In this document: positions 12,601 to 25,561 of the stretch, one piece after another | How positions within the stretch are numbered: position 1 is the stretch's first letter | How the letters are laid out: each line of letters starts with the position of its first letter | Source of the DNA: Prochilodus magdalenae | Taxonomy: Eukaryota > Chordata > Actinopteri > Characiformes > Prochilodontidae | Assembly (NCBI GenBank): GCA_024036415.1 | Contig: JAMWET010003135.1 | Location: 434,001 to 498,000, forward strand | Length of the DNA stretch: 64,000 nt | Reading direction: 5' to 3' | Made by a program: the position numbers and the translations under genes | Notes under the pieces: model-generated | What the model was told of the DNA's origin: nothing | Seen by the model: the letters and a program-made list of their open reading frames with translations, nothing else | Databases searched by the model: none

Positions 12601-13300
12601 GCTGTTAGGTACGTTATGTATAAACAGTTCAAATACTGGAAATAAAACTGAGTAAAGTCTCTTCAGCAGACTGTAGTGCAGCTACGATGGCCCAGAACTC
12701 CCCAATCAGCATACATAACAGGATTACTCATCTCCACTTAATATGGAGGGATTAACACAGATATGTCAGCAGGCCCTCTCTCAGGAACCAGGGCTGAGCT
12801 GAGTAAGGGCCGTCTGGACAGGAGGGGCTTACTGCGCTCAGGTTCAGCCATTAATCTTCAGCTATCTTCTGCTTCTCTCGTACAGTAAGACCTCCACTGA
12901 CCATTACTAAGCAGTGCAGTGCACAGTTCACTAGGAGCAGATAGAATAAGGGTGTTGACAAAAGTGAACACTGTCATTAGGTAGCACCAGGGTTCTGCCA
13001 CAATCCAGCGATCTAATCCCAGAGGGGAGAAAACATGCTGGCACACGATCACACCTTACTCCGAGGGTGCTGGGGGCTGTTTTCTTTGGATCCATGCTTT
13101 GTGAAATGTCAGGAATCAAACTCAAACAAAAAACACAAACTGAAAATATGCATATCAAGACTGTACTTACATAACACTCACAATATATTATATAAATATG
13201 TTCATAATGCCTATTTATCATAAATAAATAAGTTGCTAAACTCATGTTGCACTAGTAAATCAACTTTTAACACTGGCAAAGCACATTTAAAGGGGAATCC
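12601..13300. other. Non-coding stretch, no recognised feature
   Basis: Overlapping short ORFs on both strands near 12860-13250 have no recognisable content. Confidence 0.5.
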
Positions 13301-13500
13301 CACCATTTTTTGGCACCCTGCAGTATGTATCCCTCCCCACGAATGGAGTTTAAGGCAGAAATCTTCTCCAAACTATCATAAACAGCATCTCAGACATCAG
13401 TAACTCATTAAGTAACTTTGTGAGGGAGCTTTTTGAATTGGACTTCTGGTTCCATTCACCACTATGGTAAACAATTCTGGCTTTAAGTATCTCTAGAATG
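13300..13500 (-). repeat. Dispersed repeat, family R1 (inverted copy)
   Basis: Words such as CACCCTGCAGTATGTATCCC, ATCTTCTCCAAACTATCAT, ATCTCAGACATCAG and TCTGGTTCCATTCACCAC recur in the same order at 51030-51200, and in inverse order at 27920-28075. The repeat is non-coding. Confidence 0.78.
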
Positions 13501-15190
13501 CTGTGTTTCAGACTATACAGCTCTAATTAGCTTTGTTTGCATCTTAATCGTTTAATTATGCAGGAATTTTGAACATTAGCATGAATGGGCGGGGCTAAAC
13601 TGCTATAGGCCAAATAGTGATAGTTCTGACACAGTGTAAACAATAATCAACATTTACATTTTTAACACCCATGGAAAAGTGATTACCTCTCCGTGTCTGA
13701 GCCCTCCGCCTTTAAGGACACATGATTTTAGGTCCCTCGGAAAAGAATGCTTTTGAAATGCTGACATCACACTTGTGGTTACTGCTGTTAGACATGTGCT
13801 GTGCATCTGACGTGACTGCTGACTGGCCTGGGTGCTCAGTAATTAGTAGTAGTACTTGATTGCATCATTAAGACGACCACACCACCATTGCAGAGCTATA
13901 ACTCTGACCCCAAATAAAATATATTACTCCGCTCTCCATGTAGTTAAACATGCAGAAGTCCCGAGGTTTCCACAGCAGGATCAGAAAAGCACACACTAAT
14001 TTATTTATTTTATTATTATTATTATTTTATTTTATTTTTTTATTATTATTATTCTTATTTTTTAACTAGTTTGTTTGTACAGATGTTCTTCTTTTGGTCT
14101 CTGAGGCCCTAGGGATATTCAGATGGAGGAGGGGTGGGCGGGTTCTGGGTTAGGACGGGGACAGTTTAAGAATCATTTATTGGAACTCAACTGCTTTCAG
14201 ATGTATCCCGTTAAAACCAATAAAAAGAGTTTGAAATAGAAAAGCACACACTGACATACTGTAGACCACTTTATCACCATAATAAACACATTCATTTACT
14301 CCAGTAAATGTTAATATAACTGAATAAATATAATAATATACCTCAATTAACACAGTAATATACTATATAAATGTATCACCACACCTTAAATAAATATACC
14401 TCAATAAATGTTGTCATACGTATACATTAACCTTAATTATGCATCAATTTACCTCATAATATAAACTCCTCCATTCACCTCAATAAATTAAGTCATTTAC
14501 CTAAAAATATTTGTATTATAAATAACCAATAAATGCTCAAAAACACCTTTAACTTTAATGGTTTAATGATCAGCTAACGAGCAGCACAGCTGAGCTATAA
14601 TCTGACTCGCTCAGTTCTGGACAGGCTGTCAGCCCATCGCAGCACACCTATATCATTAAAGGGAAACGTCCGTGGAGAACCAGATGGTCCAAGTTCAGCA
14701 TTTTAGTACATGCCAAGTCAAAATGGAATGCAGAATATATACACTAATTAAATTCCAATAATTAAAGCTGATCAGCAACAATCAGCACAACGACCGAAAA
14801 ACAGAGGTACTGTTTACTGACCACTGCTGACAACAAACAAACAAACAAATAAACAGCTATTTGTAATGGGCTTAATTAGAATTACATACACAAACTGTTA
14901 GAAGCCCAACGAGTGCGCTGAGACTTAACCTGCTCTCCCACATGGGAGCTGAGTAACTATTGCTGCAGTCTGAAACAGACTGAACACGAACGTGCACAGC
15001 TGAAAACCCCCCTCTGTCCTGAACCACTAGCTTGTCAACGCATCAAACATCAGGCCTGTTCTCACATCCAGGGCTGTGTTAATAGCGTGCGAGGACATAA
15101 TGGCCATGGTCACAACAACCGTACAACACAATACCCAAGCAAAAACAAACAAACAATAACAATAACAACAACAACCATATGTATGTGTTT
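13501..15190. other. Non-coding stretch with an AT-rich low-complexity tract
   Basis: A TTA/TTTTA-rich tract occupies about 13995-14065. A run of degenerate AT-rich words (TCAATAAA, ATTTACCTCA) extends over 14260-14530. No exon was recognised. Confidence 0.55.
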
Positions 15191-15194
15191 AGAA

Positions 15195-15640
15195 GACCAC
15201 CGATCCACCCAGCGGCTACCTCATCAGGTTCATCTCCTCGTATCACTGTCCATTGTATCAGCTCCACTGACCATATATGAGCACTCCATAGTTCTACAGT
15301 TTCCATCTGTTTCTCTGTATACTGCATTATCCTGTTCTTCAATGGTCAGGACCCTCACAGGACCACCACAGAGCAGGTTTTATGTGAGTGGTGGATCATT
15401 CTCAGCACTGCAGTGACACTGACTTGGTGCTGGTGTGAGTGGATCAGACACAGCAGTGCTGTTGGAGTGTTTAAACACTGTGTTCACCTTTAGTCCTTCG
15501 CCTGTGGTCACGAGACACAGCCCCCAGCACAACACACCACCACATCCATGTCACTGCAGTGCTGAGAATGATCCACCACCCACATGATCCCTGCTCTGTG
15601 GTGGTCCTGTGGGGGTCCCACAGTCCCAATGTTGTAATGC
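15195..15640. mobile_element. Fold-back (long inverted repeat) element, full copy
   Basis: The left half (AGGACCCTCACAGGACCACC, GTGGTGGATCATTCTCAGCA, CTGCAGTGACACTGAC) is mirrored by the right half (GTCACTGCAGTGCTGAGAAT, GATCCACCACCCAC, GTGGTCCTGTGGGGGTCC). Arms are about 100 bp around a core near 15440-15530. Single halves of the same element lie at 22990-23165 and 43290-43600. It has no coding capacity and is probably a non-autonomous DNA transposon. Confidence 0.82.
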
Positions 15641-16360
15641 TGACAGTTTCTCAGCCTTTCATGTGCTCCCAGGTCTGATGTCTTTCTATTGGCCGTAACA
15701 GTGAACAGTGCTTTTGTAATTTTGCACTTTTTGTGCTTGTTTAAAGGAGAAGTGTTCAGTCAGAGGCACAAAGTTCCAATAACAATTCATCAGCTCTCAT
15801 ATTGTTGTGATATCAGACATCTTTACTGAGCGTCTAATGATGTCAATATGGTACAGCCCTATTATTCATCGGTTCTGCATCTTTCACACAACGCAAAACA
15901 GCATTATTGAGGGCAGTGTAGGAGATCTGTGGCCATGCCCTTGTTGGAAGCCCCACTTTTTATACAGCACTGTGGAAGAATATGATCATCAAATGCACTC
16001 AGAAGGAATCAAGCCACAGGCATGAAACTTTTTTTGACATTGTGATACATGCGAAAGATTTAAGTTCCTCTCCCGTCCACGTATGTGTCCAGTTAGAGGT
16101 TCACCACAGTCGCTGTGATGGCCAACACTGCAGTTATGAACTGTTCTTTTTCCTGGCTAGCCAACATTAAATTCCGACAGTTGAATTGATCATAGAAACA
16201 GTTGATCATTGAAGGCCTAAGGAGAGGGGTCTACATACATTTGGACGTTTTCCATATAGACAGCCACCTGACCAGCCTGAGTAAGCCATCTTCTACTGAG
16301 TCACTGTCATCACAAGACCAGTTCTGTGAACTCAGCGACAACAGCATGAATTGCATCAGC
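15641..16360. other. Non-coding stretch, possibly part of a decayed DNA transposon
   Basis: No exon was recognised. The words around GGGGTCTACATACATTTGGA (16228-16246) resemble the ends of Tc1-type elements, consistent with the transposase relic directly downstream. Confidence 0.4.
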
Positions 16361-16525
16361 TGTGAGATCAAAAAACTTACAAGCTCACTGGTAAAGCATG
16401 GTGGAGGCAGTGTCATGGCATGAGTTTGCATCTTTACTGATGATGTAGCTCATGATGGAAGCAGCAGGATGAATTCAGGATGAAGCCTACAGTTTCTGTT
16501 TCCCAATTTACACAGAATTAAACTT
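16360..16525 (+). mobile_element. Tc1-like transposase relic
   Basis: The plus strand encodes a Tc1-type block reading VKHGGGSVMA followed by sequence corresponding to DDVAHDGSSRMNS. This is the conserved glycine-rich segment that follows the first catalytic aspartate in Tc1 transposases. Stops follow, and the catalytic residues are not in one frame. A dead fragment. Confidence 0.65.
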
Positions 16526-16589
16526 GCATCAAAACAGAGGTGGTACACCGTGCCAGATGTCCACCTCTAAAAGCACACTGAAGGTTACT

Positions 16590-17212
16590 ACATCAACACA
16601 CACCAACATCAACCTCACACCAAACCCACTCTCAATCACTCTGTTTACACTTCACACCAAACCCACTCTCAATCACTCTGTTTACACTTCACACCAAACC
16701 CACTCTCAATCACTCTGTTTACACTTCACACCAAACCCACTCTCAATCACTCTGTTTACACCTCACACCAAACCCACTATCAGTCACTCTGTTTACACCT
16801 CACACCAAACCCACTCTCAATCACTCTGTTTACACCTCACACCAAACCCACTCTCACTCACTCTGTTTACACCTCACACCAAACCCACTCTCAATCACTC
16901 TGTTTAAACCTCACACCAAACCCACTCTCAATCACTCTGTTTACACCTCACACCAAACCCACTCTCCACTCTCACCTCACACTCTGTTTATACCTCACAC
17001 CAAACCCACTCTCAGTCACTCTGTTTACACCTCACACCAAACCCACTCTCAATCACTCTGTTTACACCTCACACCAAACCCACTCTCAGTCACTCTGTTT
17101 ACACCTCACACCAAACCCACTCTCAATCACTCTGTTCACACCTCACACCAAACCCACTCTCAATCACTCTGTTTATACCTCACACCAAACCCAGTCTCAG
17201 TCAGCTGAATTA
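16590..17212 (+). repeat. 37-bp minisatellite, about 16 copies
   Basis: Tandem units of CACTCTGTTTACACCTCACA plus CCAAACCCACTCTCAAT, with one partial duplication near 16960-16990. One frame stays open over part of the array (a 127-codon artefact beginning at 16524). The unit also occurs once as an inverted pair at 1323-1392. Confidence 0.94.
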
Positions 17213-19250
17213 ATTTAAGTTATTTTTATTTAATTCTGGGGAGGAATAAAGGCATTGGTTGAGTATTGGTTTAAAACCATATACAGTGGCATCAGACAAG
17301 TCGAGCTGATATTTCATACTGACTTTTAAAGACCTTTAATGTACTTTGGAGGAAGAGATGCACTAGAATATCCGCAGTTTATTCACATTTCTGCATTCAT
17401 AACCCAAACTAAAACGCAATGTTCAATCAGGCAGTTGTAGGTATAAATTCTTATTGATGCTTATGTGCCTGCATCAGCAGACCTCAGCATCAGCCCACAA
17501 TACCCAGTGCATTCATAGACACCCCCACCCACCTACCCAAACCAATCAAGTAAAAACTGCCTAGAACAATTTCTCAAACAGCAACGAAGCCAGAAAAATT
17601 GGGCGTGACAGTCCAGCTGAAATATGGCTGGTAGATCAAAGTGGACGGTACATACTCACTGCCCCTGTCCATTTGTGTTCCAATCTCCGTAATAGGTTTA
17701 ACCATCAGGAGGCCATGTGCAAAGACTGGAAGAGGATAGACACTTGGACTAATATAGCCCAGTTACTTCAGACACAGCTGATGCCCAGTTAGGCTGACCA
17801 GTGATCCAGAACAGAAGACCCATCAATGGTCCTGTCACACAGCTGAAACCAACCCAGACTGAATATCAGTTACAGGAGAACAAATCCTGCCACGAAGACC
17901 AGAACTTATAACACAAATGTTAGTTAATGAAGCTTATATCCAACAACATCATCACTGCTTCGTCATGACCAATATGCCAAATCAGTGGCCGATACAGATT
18001 TCACAATGCTAAAACTATTGATAAGCAACAACATATGCAGATTCTACTTTATATCTATAGTATGACGCAAATGTGTGAGCGCCTCCACCCAGTGCAACAA
18101 AAGGCAGAGTGCACAACTCTGCAACCCGAGTGGATGTCTACATGCGCCGCATGAAAGGGCAGGATTATGATAGTTTCTGTAGTTCTTACTTATAATGGCA
18201 GGCTCTGCCAGAGGCGTATACGCTGAAGCTACAATCACTGATTACCATGCACAGTCACGCGGTTTGAGTAAATATCATACTAGGCTTTCTTCTGGCTGTT
18301 TCAAATGATTACTTCATTGGATGTGATGGTCCACTGCTGCATTGTCATCTGAATAATATTTATGTGCCCTACTTTTTACTGTGTATTATACAGTTTGTGG
18401 TAGTTTTATTTTATTCGTATTAGAGTTCTATTTATGCCTCTATATAATAATGTAAATATTTTTTATATGTATAAACACTCTGCTTTTAGTTCCTCTGCTG
18501 ACAGATGCTGGCTTTACTAAGGAGCTCCACTACGGTTCTAGAAGTTAGAACCTCAGCAGTCTGTAAAATCTGATGCTTTTGTATTTTTACAAATGTACTT
18601 TTACTTGCGCCAGTATTTTATCCAAGTAACAGTACTTTTACTTGAGTATGGATTACTCTACCTCTACCTCCGCCTGGTGCTGACTGGCTGGAGGCATGCT
18701 GATGGGTAGTCCGAGCCACTTTGTTTATTTCTTATTTACATATGATTCAGGGGTGTGTACCAACACCAGAAATTTGTCCAGGGCTCGCAAAAAAAGGACC
18801 GTCAATCAGGATTTTTTAAATTTACCATCAAATTTATCATGCAGGCTATAAGAAGGCCTATATTACAGTAACGAAGATTTGACGATTTGTTAATTTAAAA
18901 TTCAAATCCTTAGATGCCTCAACCTTCACCACATTTTGCCTGAGATCTCTTTGAAAACTCTAACTTCATCCACTGGAGGAAGAGGGCCAACGCGCAACCC
19001 ACTTCACAAAACAGTGTTCCAACTGTAGCATGCAACTACACATTTCCACCAGAGAGGTCTCCAAATCCCCCAAACTTACACAGTGCAGCTTTAGGAGAAG
19101 ATGATATGTATACAAGTACACCGTTTCTGTATTGCAGGCTCATATAGAGGTCTTTGCCCATCATCACAAACCTGCAAGTTACACTGATACTGTAACTAAA
19201 ACGTGCATCAGTTATGTTTACCAAGACACATAAAACTGTGGGTTGTAAAT
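17213..19250. other. Non-coding stretch
   Basis: No exon was recognised. The words ACTTTTACTTGCGCC and ACAGTACTTTTACTTGAGTA near 18595-18650 belong to a repeat very common in fish genomes (short-stop DNA transposon ends), but its limits cannot be set by eye. Confidence 0.45.
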
Positions 19251-19590
19251 ACTGCCTGGCATCATCCTTCCTTGCAGCTGCTGTTAGATTGTATAACAGC
19301 CACTCCCCTCAGTAGTCTATTTCTACAGTAGTCTATTCTACTATGTGCAATAATACCCAGTAATCTACCTCTATTCTACAATGAATTCTACTTTCTACTT
19401 TCCCAGAAACTGCTGTCTTCTGGGTTTAAATGTTTAGTATTTAATTTTATATTGTTCTGTACTTTTTGTATATAGATCTTATTTATTTAGTGTATATTTC
19501 CTGACACTTCTATTCTTTCCTCTGTGCTGCTGTAACATTGCTAATTTCCCCACTGTGGGATCACTTAATACGAAACAAAAGATGAATTCT
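19250..19590 (+). mobile_element. Probable LINE 3' tail
   Basis: The segment ends in TGTGCTGCTGTAACATTGCT and AATTTCCCCACTGTGGGATC, preceded by the typical GTACTTTTTGTATAT low-complexity stretch. This ending resembles the 3' untranslated tails of fish LINEs. No reverse-transcriptase block is attached, so this would be a 5'-truncated copy. Class assignment is from memory of the tail wording only. Confidence 0.5.
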
Positions 19591-20660
19591 TGACTTAAAA
19601 TTAAATAACGTGACGGTCAAAAGACTGTGATGCTCCTTGGCTCGAGGCTTCTGCTCTTCTATGCGTGCCCGCGCTTTTATACCAGACTCAGGAGCCGATC
19701 AGATTGCATCACAAACAAAACCAATATATTTCTAAGTTCTTATATCATTAAAATGCCAAAGCTTCAAATATTCATACATTAGAAATATAACTCAAGTTCT
19801 GGTACATATCAATACAACATTTATAATATGTATTTAAATCAAAACACACAATAAATGGCTCCAACAATTATCTTATCTTACATTAGCCTGACAGTGTTGA
19901 GCAGTCTAGGTCAAAAAAGTGAACCAAATCCATCTAAACAGTGATTACTCATCATTATTAAAATTCCGGTGTGCTGTAAATGAGGTAAAAAGGCTGAAAT
20001 AAATATTTGCCTTGCACTGACACTGTGATGAACCTGAAAGGCGAGAGTAGCAGTTTGCTAGAGAGAACAGCCTAATCCCCATCGCCACCCGCATGCAAGC
20101 CTCTGCACGTTCAACAGCATATTCCACAGAGCACGTCAGCCCGAGCATGTTATTTGACAGCACGCTATAATCAGCATGTTGAGGGGTTGGTGTAAACGAG
20201 CAAACTGTAATTTAAACCCAGGAAAACAAAAACTGCTCAAGAACTCCTTATTTCTAAGAACCCACCGCACAGACCAGAACACCACCTTTACTAGGGATTA
20301 CATAACACGGCACGCTGCGAGAAGTCACGTAACTCACGCTTGAGCAGATAAAACAATTCACAGCCACCTCAACAAGAACAAAGGTAACGCAAGTTTCTCT
20401 CTGAAATATGAATTGCCATTGGAATCTAATTCTGAACAGCCCCGGAAAGAAGACGCCCTAACTTCAGGTCAGGCTAGCTCACACTCATAACAATACAGCC
20501 TTAGTAAGAGCCCATATTCTACATTTACCTTCGGTCTAAAGTTCAATTCTCCTCATTTGTTGCTCTACAAACATACACATTATTTCAGATACATACAGTC
20601 CCTATGTGCAAATTATATAAACACTTACATAGCATAATCAACACATTCAGCTGAACGCAG
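19591..20660. other. Non-coding stretch, no recognised feature
   Basis: Short ORFs only; no domain or splice context was recognised. Confidence 0.5.
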
Positions 20661-20870
20661 AAGTTGAGGTGCCAATGTGTGTCATCTTCAGTGACGAGCA
20701 CAGCTTTTGTGTTGGAGGAGATGACCAATGAACCAGTGTGTATAGGCACAGTGGTCAGTAACTGTGCTACAAGCTGCAAGGGATGGATCATCCCCAGGCA
20801 CCATGAGGAACCTTGGTAACCCTGTGAGGTCGTGAGCTAAAGGCTTCTTTTCATTGTGTTGACAATACAA
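20660..20870 (+). mobile_element. Tc1/mariner-like transposase relic
   Basis: Plus-strand reading gives VIFSDEHSFCVGGDD followed by a stop and TSVYRHSGQ. The FSDE block is the first catalytic aspartate motif of Tc1/mariner transposases, and the following residues fit the same family. The frame is broken immediately afterwards. A dead fragment of about 200 bp. Confidence 0.55.
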
Positions 20871-22615
20871 ACTGACTTAAGGGGTATCTTTAGGGCTTGA
20901 AGCTCATGTTCCCGCTTTCCCTCAGTATTTCTAATAAACACACACTACTGCTCCCACCATATCCACAGAATATGATCTATAATAATATTAGGGCTGTACC
21001 CTATTCAATTCAACTAATACTAATAGTTCATGTTTTTTCTCCATGTACATTATCTAGTAATCAGTAAATCAGTTTGCATACGTTTCAGATCTGATGTCCT
21101 CCTCATTTAGAAAGTCAGCAGAGTCACAGGAACATATCTCTGAACTAAAAGCGATTTGGGCAGCAAGCACGTATGTATTAGCGCTTACAGCCTGTCTTTA
21201 TAATTTCACTTTTAACGGCTTCTTCAGTAGGAGGACTCTTCGTCTTTCATCTCTCATAAATAATGAACTGCTAAATAAAACCAAATTAGTCCATATTTAA
21301 ATTATTTTTAGATGAAAAGAAGAGTGGTAAACCTGAAACCGTTTAATTATTATAATACCCGCACTGGAATAATTATCTCTCATTTATCAGCAGGCATATT
21401 AAGTGACCGCACTTATCTCTAAATAAAAATAATCTTTAATATAATATTAATAAATCTGTAATTTAATAATCTGTAATTTAGGTTCTAAAATAATGGAATT
21501 ATAGTAAAACTAACGCCTTCGGTCGGTTTTTCCTTCACCGCAAACAGCCGTTATGTCTAAAACGAAAGTCAGCTCCCTCGTTTGAAGCAGTGTTGGATGT
21601 CTGACCAAATGAAGACAGAATTAGCTTCGATTTCTCATTCTAATTCAAACAACACGCATGTTTATTAAATGTCACACATTGCATAATAGACCCGAACTGT
21701 GACTGCATTCACGGCGCAGGACGAGAACCAGCGAGAGCCCCTGTGAGAGCATTTGTCTTCTATTGCGCTCTGAAAACTCGGGGCCTCTTCGCTTCTCCTC
21801 ATATCCTCTTATCATTTCCTTCTGATTCGTAAATGTGAACATGAGAGTGCGCTCTGCCAGGACTTCTCCACAAAGCAGAAGCATTCCAGAAGAGCTTGTA
21901 GCTTTGGTCTTTACTTGGAAACGAAAGGCAAATGTTTATTTACTGATTTCTAATGACCTTTTGTTGAAATGGCACTAAGAGGCATGACACTTCTCCACTA
22001 TCTAAACATCTAGACCTTTTATCAGGTCAGAGATACATATCGCATGTTTGCGATAGCAGGAAACAAGCCCTGTTGGCTGTAGCTCATTGATACTTGTGGT
22101 TTTAGACTGCACGCCATGTTTAAACAAAGACGATAGTGTTCAGCAGAGTTTCTCAGAGCTGCTGCTCCAGCTCCGAATATGCATGCAGTCTTTTCACCTA
22201 TAAACTAAGTCAAGACATGAGTCAGTCTACGTGACAAGCTTCCATTACCTCTGTGTCTCATCTGACCGCGTACATCTGGGGTAGAGTGGAATCCGTGCAC
22301 TAGATCGTTTGTAGCTGATGAACCTAATTAGTTGCCTTGCACTTAGTTGCCCTGCACACAAGCAACGCTGGTCCAGAAGACAAGAAAGGCTGAAGCAATG
22401 AAGCAGCGTTATCAATCATGACAAGACACTATGCAGTCCATTACTCCTTTACATCTTCAATGTAGCTACTTCGCTTTCCACTGCAGATATTTAACCTTCT
22501 CAACGGAGCTGGTCATCTTGAGCCCCATTCAAAGAAGGTCTGGTAAGGTAAGAAGTGTGTAATGGTGCAGTGGTGAAACACCCCATAGGCTGCAAGTTCC
22601 AATCCAGAACAGGCA
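20871..22615. other. Non-coding stretch, no recognised feature
   Basis: AT-rich near 21300-21500. No exon, RNA gene or repeat was recognised. Confidence 0.5.
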
Positions 22616-22783
22616 GCCGTGGGCTGGAGGTTAGGGAACCACCCTTCTGATCAGAAAGTCGCTGGTTCGATTCTCTGGACACGACTGCAGTGTCCTTGAG
22701 CAGGGCACCCATCCCTCTAACTGCTCCCTGGGTCCTGTGGATAGGGTGACACACCCTGCTTCAGTCAAGTGTACTCACTGCTC

Positions 22784-22840
<57 letters not shown>
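22616..22840 (+). mobile_element. tRNA-derived SINE (copy 1) with (GT)n tail
   Basis: GGGCTGGAGGTTAGGGAACC is followed by a pol III B-box-like GGTTCGATTCTC, a TCCTTGAGCAGGGCACC core and CTAACTGCTCCCTGG, then a pure (GT)n run from about 22788 to 22838. Copies 2 and 3 lie at 24735-24885 and 26636-26815. The core is the one found in widespread teleost SINEs. Confidence 0.85.
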
Positions 22841-22989
22841 AATACATAGGTCAAATTCGTCCTGCAAGAACCATTTGGTTATGAAATGGTGCAGGAGTTA
22901 TAATAAAGCTTTAGGCTCCAAAATGTGCAACCTCCACACCATTTAAGGTGGACCAAGAACAGGTGAATAGTAAGCATCCTATCTGCTCA

Positions 22990-23165
22990 CACCAACACGA
23001 CACACACTAACACACCACTACCACGTCAGTGTCACTGCAGGGCTGAGAATGACCCACCACCCACATAAGACCTGCTCTGTGCTGGTCCTGTGGGGGTCCT
23101 GACCATTGAAGAACAAGGTAACAAAGTATACAGAGAAACAGATATCAGCAGGGCTGACGATATGG
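22990..23165 (+). mobile_element. Half copy of the fold-back element
   Basis: TCAGTGTCACTGCAGGGCTG, AGAATGACCCACCACCCAC and CTGGTCCTGTGGGGGTCCTG repeat the right arm of the element at 15195-15640, followed by the shared word AAAGTATACAGAGAAACAG. Confidence 0.8.
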
Positions 23166-23188
23166 ACAGTGAGTGCTAAGGAGGTGGA

Positions 23189-23189
<1 letters not shown>

Positions 23190-23243
<54 letters not shown>

Positions 23244-23248
23244 ACATA

Positions 23249-23299
<51 letters not shown>
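23190..23299. repeat. (CA)n microsatellite, interrupted by (CATA)
   Basis: About 110 bases of CA repeat with a short CACATA-rich interruption near 23236-23258. ORFs through it on both strands are artefacts. Confidence 0.96.
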
Positions 23300-23301
<2 letters not shown>

Positions 23302-24734
23302 TGCTAACAGGACTTAAAACAGTCATGGTACGAGTCTATGTGCAGACATGCGAAAGATGGAGGAATGGATGATTGAACAATGTCTGAGCAGCTACAGACA
23401 GAATGTCTAGCTTGCTAGCTTTTGGTTATTCTGGTTAGCTTTAGCTCACTTGGTATCTCTGATTAGGGCCATTTACATGGAGAGAAGAGAAACATGGCGG
23501 AGGGTAAATGGAAAGATGGTCAGAAGACACAACCATCAACAAGTTCTGACCCGAGTTTCTGACACTGCATGACAGACTGCTATCTAGAAAAGGAACAAAA
23601 GGTCTGGAACACATTAGAATTCAGTACGGGCTTTAGGAGGGGCTTTTGTAGCCACATGACACACTTCTTGCCATGAGACAAACAGCCAATCAGATCATCA
23701 GCAAGCCTAGTGGGAGATGTTCACTGGTTAAGCCAGATCACCAGGAAAGAGATTTAGGTGAGAACGTCAACCTGGGAGATACCTGAGGGTAAGAACAGCC
23801 GTTACAGTTAAATCAGGTGTGACAGGTAGACTGCAACCTTCTCTCTGAAAGAGAACACGTGTTGGAGAAAACCTAGAAGACACCTAGAAACATGGGCTTC
23901 ATGCTGCATTTCAACAGCATCATCTTGCACTTCAGTCCATGTTTACAGATAACCGTGAGGTCAGATGGTGTCAGAAACCACATCACCAGGTCTATTAGAG
24001 GTGACTCAACATCTCCACACACTTTGGGGTGAATATGTGATGACTTGGGCATGACCTCAACACCACTGCGATTGTTGCGGTATAATGACTTACTAGCTGG
24101 AGTAACTCCAGACCCTCAAACCCCACACACCAAATATGATTTGGCTGGACGCCTACAACTGATTTAAGACCACATGAGCAGATGCATTAAGAAGACTTGG
24201 TTCACCACATGACGACCCGGGTTTTTATCTCGACAGATGTTTTTGCCAAAAACTCACATCAGCCACAAGCAAGAGAGAGGGAGAGAAAGAGAGGGAGAAA
24301 AGAGTGGGAGAGAGAGAGAAGCCTGGAGGCAGGGAGGGGCCAGAAAAGCAGGGTGGAGAAAAATAATCTCTCCGTTAGCAAATATCTCTCCATTTCACAC
24401 AACCATGCAGGGCTTAGTCCACACTGGGCGTTTCAATAGAAGAAACTGAAAAACAAGGGAACCCAACCCTCTGTATGCTTCCTTAAAGAAGTCCAAAATC
24501 AAGACATGAAGAAGATGCGTTATGTACTTAACTACATACACAAGGACATGTGACAACAGTCTCAGATTCCATGGAATAGATTCTACAGCTCTCTGGAACT
24601 CCACTGGATGAAAGGAACGCCGTTCTTTCTCCGGAAATTCCATCTGTTGTGGTTTGTCAATGGGTATGGAGAGCGCCGTCTATAGGGTCAGTCTGTAATC
24701 AGAGAGATCTGAATTATCACCACATGAGCGGCTA
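23300..24734. other. Non-coding stretch with a purine-rich tract
   Basis: A GA-rich tract (GAGAGAGGGAGAGAAAGAGA and neighbours) lies at 24268-24330. Nothing else was recognised. Confidence 0.5.
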
Positions 24735-24885
24735 CACTGGGGCAGTCATGGGCTGGAGGTTAGGGAACCAGCCTTGTGACCGGAGGTTTGATTGCCCCCC
24801 TGAACCGACAGCAGCGACTGAAGTGCCTTTGAGCAAGGCACTTAACCCCTAACTGCTCCCTGCAGTGTGCAAACACTATTGGCTG
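24735..24885 (+). mobile_element. tRNA-derived SINE (copy 2)
   Basis: GGGCTGGAGGTTAGGGAACC, GTGACCGGAGGTTTGATTGC (damaged B box) and the well-preserved core AAGTGCCTTTGAGCAAGGCA, then CTTAACCCCTAACTGCTCCC. It has no GT tail, so it is probably truncated. Confidence 0.88.
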
Positions 24886-25560
24886 GTCAGTGATCAGGTA
24901 AACACAGGAGCTATGTTTGATGTCAACACGATTACAGTGCAGTGAGTACTGCAGAACTAGCAAAGAACAGGGTGCTGTGTTTATATGTGTGCAGTAGACA
25001 GATGATGGCATCCTGGATAGTCTGTTGTTTTCAAAGGAAGATGTTAACAGCTCTTCAGCTCACGCTGTTTTCTAAGAGGCAACATTCTGCAGGCTGAAGC
25101 AGTGAGCTGAACGTTCCATCAGGAGCTTTGCCATCAGCCATAGAAGAGAGATTAACTAGATGTAGATTTCCTTTGGGGAGCCATGGATGGCTCACTTAAA
25201 TTCCTCAGTATATACAACAACAACCAAACTGTACAGAGCTCCTCCTGCCTTCCTCCACCTTTAAATAAACTATCTACAATGATAAAGCTCTTATGTTCAT
25301 CATCCAGCTTCACGGGTTATGCCGTCACCACCCCAGCGTTTGTGTGGCTTTGGTCTTTGAACCAGGAAACATTCCCAATGACCCATTTTAAAAGGTGCAA
25401 CAGATCACATGGATACAGTATTCAAACAGCCAAAAAGGGTCAAACGCTGACTGGAGCTGCTCCATATTGTACAAGAGTTTGCGAAACTGTCCAGAGTTAA
25501 ATGTGCAGGAGCGTGTGTGTGATGTGGGAGCTAAAGTTCCTATTCTTTAAACTTGTTTTG
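24886..25560. other. Non-coding stretch, no recognised feature
   Basis: A 105-codon ORF at 25183-25500 has no recognisable domain, signal peptide or splice context. Confidence 0.5.
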
Positions 25561-25561
25561 G

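Noticed and set aside
16524..16907. 127-codon ORF
   Set aside because: It is a read-through of the 37-bp minisatellite, whose unit length is not a multiple of three, so the frame cycles through the units.
23018..23372. Overlapping ORFs of 102 and 88 codons on opposite strands
   Set aside because: Both come from the (CA)n microsatellite and show only Val-Cys or His-Thr repeats.
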